From the NCBI RefSeq assembly GCF_000307025.1, contig NC_018584.1:1736001-1800000 (forward strand): DNA of 64,000 nt. The letters run 5' to 3'. Below are positions 59,201 through 64,000 of the stretch, one piece after another. Both the position numbers and the translations under genes were made by a program. Numbering within the stretch: position 1 is the stretch's first letter; each line of letters starts with the position of its first letter. The notes under the pieces were generated by a model. The model did no database searches and was not told the DNA's origin. It saw only the letters and a list, made by a program, of their open reading frames with translations. The stretch is from Listeria monocytogenes ATCC 19117 (GTDB lineage Bacteria > Bacillota > Bacilli > Lactobacillales > Listeriaceae).

Positions 59201-60832
59201 TGTCATCGCAGAAGTTACCGTTTCTTCGCGAATCCCATCAATCGGAGGGTTGGTTACTTGCGCAAAAAGTTGTTTAAAGTAATTAAATAACACTTGTGGT
59301 CGTTGGCTTAAAACAGCAAGTGGTGCGTCATAACCCATTGCGCCCATTGGATCTTTTTTCTCTGTTACCATCGGAATCAAAATTTTATTTAACTCATCTT
59401 GAGTGTAACCAAATGCGCGTTGTTTTTTAAAACGTTCTGATTTATCCATTGCTTCATAATGTAAATCGGCTGTTGCTAAATCGGCAATTTCTGTCATTTC
59501 TGCTTCCAACCATTCACGGTACGGTTTTTCCGTTGTTAGTTCTTCTTTTAATTCAGCATCCGTCACAATTCGTCCTTCTTCTAAATCAATTAACAACATC
59601 GTTCCCGCGCCAACCGTTTCTTTGCGAATAATTTCACTCGGATCCACTGGCACAACACCCGTTTCCGAAGAATAAATAATCGTATGGTCTTTCGTTTCAT
59701 AATAACGCGCCGGACGTAAGCCATTTCTATCCAAAATCGTCCCAATAACTCGACCATTCGTAAAGGAAATGGATGTCGGCCCATCCCACGGCTCCATTAA
59801 TGTACTATGATATTCGTAAAAAGCACGTTTCGGATCCGTCATATGCGGATTTTTATCCCATGGTTCTGGAATAAGCATCATTGCCGCATGAGGTAACGAA
59901 CGGCCTGCCTGCACTAAAAATTCTAAGGCATTATCCAAAGTAGCCGAATCACTACCACTTTCGTCAATAATTGGTAGCAATTTGGCTAAATCTTCTCCAA
60001 GTAAATCAGATTCTGCTCTTTTTTCCCGAGCTTTCATCCAGTTGACATTACCACGTTGCGTATTAATTTCACCGTTATGAATTAAATATCGATACGGATG
60101 CGCCCGCTCCCAACTAGGAAAAGTATTCGTCGAAAAACGAGAATGCACTAGCGCAAAAGCCGATACATATGCTGGATCTGCTAAATCTAAATAGTATTGA
60201 TTAATTTGTTCTGGTAGTAACATTCCTTTAAAAATAACCGTTCTTGTGGATAAACTTGGAACGTAGAAAGTCTCTGTAATTTGCTTAGAAGTCGCAGCAA
60301 ATTTTTCGATTTGCTTTCTAATTAAATAAAGTGCTCGTTCAAACCCAGCTTCGTCTAACTTGGCATTTTTTTGAATGAATAGCTGATAAATCGCTGGTTC
60401 TGTTTTTCTTGCACCGGCACCCACCTTTGTTACATCAGTTGGTAATTTGCGCCAACCAAGGAATGTTTGACCTTCACTCGCAATCAGTTTTTCCGTTTCG
60501 GCCATTAAACATTCGCGTTCTGTTTTATTTTGAGGGAAATTAAACATCCCAACCGCATAATGATATTTTTCAGGCAAATTAATACCTAGTTTGCTACACT
60601 CGCGTCGGAAGAAAGAGTCTGAAATCTCAAGTAAAATACCAGCGCCATCACCCGTATCCCCACCAACTTCTCCACCGCGGTGCTTTAATTGACAAAGCAT
60701 ATGAATACCTTGTTCGACAATTTTATGAGAAGAAATCTTTTTAATATTTGCTACGAAGCCAATTCCACAAGCATCGTGCTCATTTTCTGGGTTGTATAGG
60801 CCGTGTTTTTTTGGTAAATTAGTTTGTTTCAT
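56240..60832 (-). CDS. gltB: Glutamate synthase (NADPH) large subunit
   Basis: A 1530-residue enzyme making two glutamates from glutamine and 2-oxoglutarate. A 21-residue propeptide precedes the catalytic C22 (HDACGIGFVA) of the class II glutamine amidotransferase domain (about 22-420). The central domain, FMN/2-oxoglutarate TIM barrel (about 800-1200) and C-terminal beta-helix (about 1260-1510) follow. The 3Fe-4S cluster is CVMMRVCHLDTCPVG (C-x5-C-x4-C). GAGGAGG precedes the ATG. It is probably activated by the divergent GltC when glutamate is needed. Confidence 0.96.
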   Translation of the reverse strand: MKQTNLPKKHGLYNPENEHDACGIGFVANIKKISSHKIVEQGIHMLCQLKHRGGEVGGDTGDGAGILLEISDSFFRRECSKLGINLPEKYHYAVGMFNFPQNKTERECLMAETEKLIASEGQTFLGWRKLPTDVTKVGAGARKTEPAIYQLFIQKNAKLDEAGFERALYLIRKQIEKFAATSKQITETFYVPSLSTRTVIFKGMLLPEQINQYYLDLADPAYVSAFALVHSRFSTNTFPSWERAHPYRYLIHNGEINTQRGNVNWMKAREKRAESDLLGEDLAKLLPIIDESGSDSATLDNALEFLVQAGRSLPHAAMMLIPEPWDKNPHMTDPKRAFYEYHSTLMEPWDGPTSISFTNGRVIGTILDRNGLRPARYYETKDHTIIYSSETGVVPVDPSEIIRKETVGAGTMLLIDLEEGRIVTDAELKEELTTEKPYREWLEAEMTEIADLATADLHYEAMDKSERFKKQRAFGYTQDELNKILIPMVTEKKDPMGAMGYDAPLAVLSQRPQVLFNYFKQLFAQVTNPPIDGIREETVTSAMTLLGDEGNILNPTAQNANRIRLKTPILSRKEFAALEQQTKFAQPTVTLPILFKAEERDGLEARLESLFVEADEKIAAGAELLILSDDGVNADWIGIPSLLAVSGLHHHLVKAGTRTQVSIVVKTAEARDVHQCALLIGYGADAVFPSLAIDTFDGLIKEGRMKGFTLDEAESRYIEAITDGILKIMSKMGISTVQSYRGAQIFEAIGIGDDVIKHYFPGTASQIGGIPLEVIAQEAWLRHREAYHDIGYQSFTLNTGGEYQWRSNGEYHVYNPLAIHSLQQATRENDRETYNLYSDLMQNQNNAFLRGLLTFTSDRKPIPLDEVEPAEAIFKRFKSGAMSYGSISQEAHEALAIAMNRIGGKSNSGEGGENPNRFTPDENGDWRRSAIKQIASGRFGVTSHYLVNAEELQIKMAQGAKPGEGGHLPGNKVYPWISKTRGSTTGVGLISPPPHHDIYSIEDLSQLIFDLKNANQNARINVKLVSKTGIGTIAAGVAKGNADVILVSGYEGGTGAAARTSIRHAGVPWEIGLAETHQTLLLNGLRNKVVVETDGKLMTGKDVLVAAMLGAEEFGFATAPLVTLGCVMMRVCHLDTCPVGVATQNPELRKKFSGSADYVVNFFHFIVAEMREMMAELGFRSLTEIIGHKEFLTTHEKKEAHWKAKYIDFSNMLYSDDFYKNQVQYCTKQQDHKIDQTLDMRELVPLIQPALENGEKVTGTFAVRNVDRAIGTIAGSFISKKYGAEGLPEDTISLDFVGSAGQSFGAYTPLGMTLRIHGDANDYFGKGLSGGKLIVSPDAKTPIKPHDSAIVGNVTLYGATGGYAYMHGKAGARFAVRNSGATAVVEGIGDNGCEYMTGGAVVVLGEIGENFAAGMSGGVAYLYTNNKQATTAKINHELVNSRSTLNTSELTKLKQLIEQHANLTGSNFAKNILQNWEAEKANFIFVIPNEYEMMLTRITTLEQTGKTHDEAELQAFYEHKDGKLVAGVAK

Positions 60833-60943
60833 CCTAGTTCCTCCTCTTCAAAAACCGAATCCTTCTAAGTCTTTCTGGTAATTATTTAAATTAACTGATA
60901 ATTAACCAGCGATTCAGCTTACCTTACATTTCTTGTAGTATCT

Positions 60944-60972
60944 ATTTTATTCCTTTTCATTTATCGAAACAA
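60944..60972 (-). promoter_or_regulatory. gltB-gltD promoter
   Basis: The minus strand has -35 TTGTTT (60967-60972), a 17-base spacer and -10 TAAAAT (60944-60949). The GltC box centre is about 64 bases upstream of the expected start site, the usual place for LysR-type activation. The leader of about 105 bases contains an imperfect AT-rich hairpin. Confidence 0.6.
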
Positions 60973-60993
60973 TATATATAATAGAATAAAACA

Positions 60994-61008
60994 ATCTCAT
61001 TTCGAGAA
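60994..61008. promoter_or_regulatory. GltC box (LysR-type operator)
   Basis: ATCTCATTTCGAGAA is a T-N11-A palindrome closely resembling the B. subtilis GltC box I (ATCTCA-N3-TGAGAT type). It lies between the gltB -35 and the gltC start codon and just after the gltC -10 (TATAAT 60977-60982). This fits activation of gltBD and autorepression of gltC. Confidence 0.75.
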
Positions 61009-61024
61009 CAATTGGAGGTAAGAA

Positions 61025-61912
61025 ATGGAACTACGACAATTAAAGTATTTTATGGAAGTAGCCCGTGTCGAGCATATGACCAAAGCTAGTGAGAATTTAC
61101 ACGTAGCCCAATCTGCCGTTAGTAGACAGATAACGAAACTCGAAGAAGAACTCGGCGTGCATTTATTTGACCGTGTTGGAAGAAATATGCAACTCACCAG
61201 CGTTGGTCAAGATTTCTTAAAACAAGCAGCAATCGCCTTAAATGAACTACAAAAAGCCGAAGCACTCGTGACCGAATATACTGATCCCGCAAAAGGAACT
61301 GTTCGCGTCGGCTTACCGAACTCCCTGTCTACCAAAGTGTTGCCATCCGTTATTTCGACCTTTCGGGAAAAATATCCGCAAATTACCTACCAGTTTATGG
61401 AAGGCACCAATGAAGAACTTACCGAGATGCTCTTAAGCGGCGTCCTTGATATGACTTTTTTATCGCCCGTCCCAGAATCTAGCGAACAAATTGAAGCCAT
61501 TCGTTTTTTTGATGAAAAATTGAAGCTAATTGTCCCTAAAACCCATCCACTTGCTGAAAACTTCACCGTTTCACTAAAAGAGCTCGCTTCCGAAAAGTTC
61601 GTACTTTATCCAGAAGACTTTGATTTATATAAAATCGTAACAAAAGCTGCCAATAAAAAAGGATTTGAGCCACAAATAGCATTTCAAAGTAGAGATTTTT
61701 ATACAATTCAAGGACTTGTCGGAGCAGGTCTTGGTATTAGCATTTTGCCAGAAATGATTTTAGATGGAGCGATTTTTAAGGAAACGAAAAGTATCGCTTT
61801 GCGTGATAAAGAATTGCGGCGTTCGGTCGGGATTATTACGACAAAAAAACGGAACCTATCCCCTTCCGAGAATTTGTTCCGTTCGTTTATTATTTCGTTC
61901 TTTTCGAATTAA
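61025..61912 (+). CDS. gltC: LysR-family regulator GltC
   Basis: A 295-residue LysR regulator. The helix-turn-helix (about 1-60) includes ELRQLKYFMEVARVEHMTKASENLHVAQSAVSRQI read in family order, and the effector domain is about 90-293. Its divergent position to gltB, the family similarity at the N-terminus and the GltC box support the assignment. GltC activates glutamate synthase genes, sensing 2-oxoglutarate and glutamate. TTGGAGG precedes the ATG. Its stop codon overlaps that of the convergent acetyltransferase gene. Confidence 0.9.
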   Translation: MELRQLKYFMEVARVEHMTKASENLHVAQSAVSRQITKLEEELGVHLFDRVGRNMQLTSVGQDFLKQAAIALNELQKAEALVTEYTDPAKGTVRVGLPNSLSTKVLPSVISTFREKYPQITYQFMEGTNEELTEMLLSGVLDMTFLSPVPESSEQIEAIRFFDEKLKLIVPKTHPLAENFTVSLKELASEKFVLYPEDFDLYKIVTKAANKKGFEPQIAFQSRDFYTIQGLVGAGLGISILPEMILDGAIFKETKSIALRDKELRRSVGIITTKKRNLSPSENLFRSFIISFFSN

Positions 61913-62427
61913 TTATTTTCAGAAAATGCAGCTGGATAATGGATAGTTCCAGCTAAATTTTCTAAACTACCATCATATAATTCTAATAACATAAAGTATT
62001 CAGCAGGCACATCAAATGGCGCAGGAATAGCAAACTGCTCAGAAGGAATAAAGCCAAATCGCGGATAATAATCAGCATGTCCAAGCACAGCAATGGCCGG
62101 ATATGCTTTTTCGCGTGATAAACGGATTCCTTCTTCCATTAATCTCGAGCCAACTCGCGTCCCTTGATACGCAGGTAAAACAGCAAGTGGCGCAAGTGCT
62201 AAAATAAATCTGCTTCGTCCGGCTGCTTCAAGCGAAATCTCACTAAACATAATGTACCCAACAATAAGTCCATCCTCCGCTTCTGCGACAAGGGATAAAC
62301 CTGGTTGATAATAATCGGATGTCCGGATACTTTCAATCAAGTCTGCTTCCACAGTACCCTTAAAAGCTTCCTCATTCACACGACGAATGGCCTCGTAATC
62401 TTGTGGTTGTTCTTTCCGAATAATCAT
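61909..62427 (-). CDS. GNAT family N-acetyltransferase (YhbS-like)
   Basis: A 172-residue acetyltransferase. Motif A is LAPLAVLPAYQGTRVGSRLMEEG (read as the acetyl-CoA loop QGTRVG), followed by VLGHADYYPRFGFIP, typical of the YhbS group. Substrate unknown. It starts 2 bases after the dehydrogenase gene, so the pair is an operon. The stop overlaps the gltC stop by 4 bases, with no hairpin between. Confidence 0.82.
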   Translation of the reverse strand: MIIRKEQPQDYEAIRRVNEEAFKGTVEADLIESIRTSDYYQPGLSLVAEAEDGLIVGYIMFSEISLEAAGRSRFILALAPLAVLPAYQGTRVGSRLMEEGIRLSREKAYPAIAVLGHADYYPRFGFIPSEQFAIPAPFDVPAEYFMLLELYDGSLENLAGTIHYPAAFSENN

Positions 62428-62429
62428 TT

Positions 62430-63536
62430 TTACTTAGCCACTCGTTTCATTGCCATACTATCTTCTAACTGTTTCATCGCATTTAATACTACATCAGCTG
62501 TCATTTCACCGGGCATCATATGGATTGTTTCATGTGGCTCCGTTGCACGTTTAGATACGGCCACAAGCGTTTCTTCCGCAAGTGTCGCAAGTCCCATATC
62601 ATATAAACTCATCGGAAGACCGAGCTCAGAATAAAATGGCAACAAACGCTCGATTTCATCCCATCTATTTTCTATTACTAATTGAACTAAAATACCATAA
62701 GCTACTTTATTACCATGCAATAAGTGATGTGTTTCTGGAACCATCGTTAGCGCGTCATGAATCGAATGCGCTCCTGCACAACGTCCATAATCATCGCCAA
62801 AACCACCGACCATTCCACCAACTAAAATATTCGTCTCAATAATTTTAACAAACGCTTCATTCAATACTTGTTTGTCCATGGCAGCAAGTGCTTCTTCGCT
62901 ATATTGCAACAAGTTATCACGGCACATTTTGGCAGCAAAATGCGCGATTTCAATTTCGACTGATTTAGTTGGTAAGGAATTAATAATCACGTCTGCTTCG
63001 TACCATTTGGCTAACGTATCGCCAATTCCAGCAACTAGTAACTCTTTCGGTGAGTCTAAAATCATTTCCGGATCAATTAATAACAGCGCATTACTACTCG
63101 CAAACACATCGTAACGAATCATAGCGCCCTCTTCGTCGTACATCACACTAAGTGGCGTATAAGCGGCACAAGTTGATGCAAGTGTCGGTAAGATAATGAC
63201 TGGTAAACGTAGAACTGCTGCTGTCGCTTTACATACGTCAGCTATTTTTCCGCCACCTACTGCGATAATCGCATCCATCTTATTTGTTTCCATGATTGCC
63301 ACCAGACGATCGCGCTCCTCGTAGGTAGAACCACCATTATATACTTCAAAAGTAGATGTAACAGTTGATAAAACAGGGAATTTCTTTTTAGCGACTTCCC
63401 AAGAAGCATTTCCACGAACTACTAATACATTTTTCAAACCGCGGCGTTCTAGGTGAGTAGGTAATGTATCCCACGCGCCTACTTGGCATAAATATTCTTG
63501 CGGAGCTCCGCGAACAATCAATTCTTTATTCAACAA
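62430..63536 (-). CDS. Iron-containing alcohol dehydrogenase, glycerol dehydrogenase-like
   Basis: A 368-residue NAD-dependent polyol dehydrogenase. The cofactor site has VGGGKIADVCKA. Metal ligands are the aspartate of GIGDTLAKWYEAD and the histidines of GAHSIHDAL and HLLHGNKVAYG. The family includes glycerol and glycerol-1-phosphate dehydrogenases; which substrate applies is not clear. The start is TTG (two in tandem), with GAAGGGA 7 bases upstream. A consensus-like promoter lies at 63594-63622. The acetyltransferase gene follows directly. Confidence 0.85.
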   Translation of the reverse strand: MLNKELIVRGAPQEYLCQVGAWDTLPTHLERRGLKNVLVVRGNASWEVAKKKFPVLSTVTSTFEVYNGGSTYEERDRLVAIMETNKMDAIIAVGGGKIADVCKATAAVLRLPVIILPTLASTCAAYTPLSVMYDEEGAMIRYDVFASSNALLLIDPEMILDSPKELLVAGIGDTLAKWYEADVIINSLPTKSVEIEIAHFAAKMCRDNLLQYSEEALAAMDKQVLNEAFVKIIETNILVGGMVGGFGDDYGRCAGAHSIHDALTMVPETHHLLHGNKVAYGILVQLVIENRWDEIERLLPFYSELGLPMSLYDMGLATLAEETLVAVSKRATEPHETIHMMPGEMTADVVLNAMKQLEDSMAMKRVAK

Positions 63537-63593
63537 AAATCATCCCTTCTGTCTGGCACGGTCGGATATTCGGCTGCGACATTTATAATTCAA

Positions 63594-63622
63594 ATTGTAT
63601 AGGAACTTAAACCTACTGTCAA
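63594..63622 (-). promoter_or_regulatory. Promoter of the glycerol dehydrogenase-like operon
   Basis: The minus strand has -35 TTGACA (63617-63622), a 17-base spacer and -10 TACAAT (63594-63599). Confidence 0.82.
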
Positions 63623-63627
63623 TCGCA

Positions 63628-64000
63628 CTATTGCTTAGCGATTTCGTCATCACCGAACCATTTTTTACTAATTTCTTGCATTTTTCCTTCTTTGTATAAT
63701 TTTTCAAAAGCTTCATTGATTTTTGTTTGCAGTTCTTTATCACTTTTGCGCATTCCTACAGCAAAATCTGTGGCATCAAAACCGCCTGTTATAGTGTTGT
63801 AATCGTCTTTATTTTTTTGTTTATCAATGTAATAACGCGCGTACACTTCATCAATGATTAAACCATCGATTCGTTTGTTATTCAAATCAATAAAAGCTGT
63901 ATCAAACGTATCGTATAATTCTGGTTCGTTATTATTTATAATGTCTGTTAGCACTTCTGGTTTTTTCGCCATGTCATCGATCGAACTTGCCCCATTTTGT
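63628..64000 (-). CDS. Amino-acid ABC transporter substrate-binding protein, 3' end
   Basis: The open frame runs to the window edge, so only the last ~124 residues are seen. They match the C-terminal lobe of SBP_bac_3 amino-acid binding proteins (GLIIDEVYARYYID, FAVGMRKSDKELQTKINEAFEKLYKEG, ISKKWFG). The signal peptide and any fused permease part lie outside. An ATG at 63970 is internal, because the frame stays open upstream. It ends 6 bases before the -35 of the next operon's promoter, with no clear terminator. Confidence 0.85.
   Translation of the reverse strand, partial: QNGASSIDDMAKKPEVLTDIINNNEPELYDTFDTAFIDLNNKRIDGLIIDEVYARYYIDKQKNKDDYNTITGGFDATDFAVGMRKSDKELQTKINEAFEKLYKEGKMQEISKKWFGDDEIAKQ

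Overview
The window is a chromosomal segment of a low-GC Gram-positive bacterium of the genus Listeria, most likely L. monocytogenes or a close relative such as L. innocua. The gene order (perR, gsaB, fabL, mutY, recX, mprF, fosX, mreBH, PTS/LevR, a 1,2-beta-glucan cluster, gltD-gltB-gltC), the chromosomal fosX gene and the short tRNA-less 16S-23S spacer all match that genus as I know it. No database search was possible, so names rest on motifs and recall.

Layout. 1-5430: the downstream part of a minus-strand ribosomal RNA operon (two tandem promoters, 16S, short spacer, 23S, 5S, tRNA-Val, and a tRNA-Thr cut by the window edge). 5.5-33.2 kb: ordinary core genome in small operons. These cover peroxide sensing (perR), tetrapyrrole synthesis (gsaB), fatty acid synthesis (fabL), DNA repair and nucleotide hygiene (mutY, recX, dut, deoxynucleoside kinase), envelope defence (mprF with a VanZ-like gene), intrinsic fosfomycin resistance (fosX), rRNA methylation, methionine aminopeptidase, flavodoxin and mreBH. 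Most convergent pairs share a bidirectional terminator. 33.35-35.7 kb: a tRNA-Arg(CCT) gene followed by three accessory-looking genes (WGR-like protein, membrane-anchored methyltransferase, divergent TetR regulator with two matching operators).

35.7-40.3 kb: a sigma-54-dependent sugar module. A LevR-type activator is followed by its terminator, a canonical -24/-12 promoter, PTS IIB, PTS IIA and a MupG/DUF871 phospho-glycosidase. No IIC permease is present. 40.4-43.7 kb: a DEAD-box helicase and a GntR(YtrA-type)/ABC transporter operon with its own palindromic operator. 43.7-54.7 kb: a sophoro-oligosaccharide (beta-1,2-glucan) utilisation locus. One arm carries a GH3 beta-glucosidase, a GH94 phosphorylase, a LacI regulator and a Gfo/Idh/MocA oxidoreductase. 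The divergent arm carries a lipoprotein binding protein and two permeases. The 430-bp intergenic region holds two identical LacI-type operators, a cre-like site and two good sigma-A promoters. 54.7-61.9 kb: glutamate synthase gltB-gltD with divergent gltC and a GltC box. 61.9-64 kb: a GNAT acetyltransferase, a glycerol-dehydrogenase-like enzyme and the 3' end of an amino-acid ABC binding protein.

I found no insertion sequence, prophage, CRISPR array or toxin-antitoxin pair. The parts most worth a second look are regulatory: paired TetR operators, the sigma-54 module without IIC, nested hairpins between map and the aac(3)-like gene, and the LacI looping architecture.
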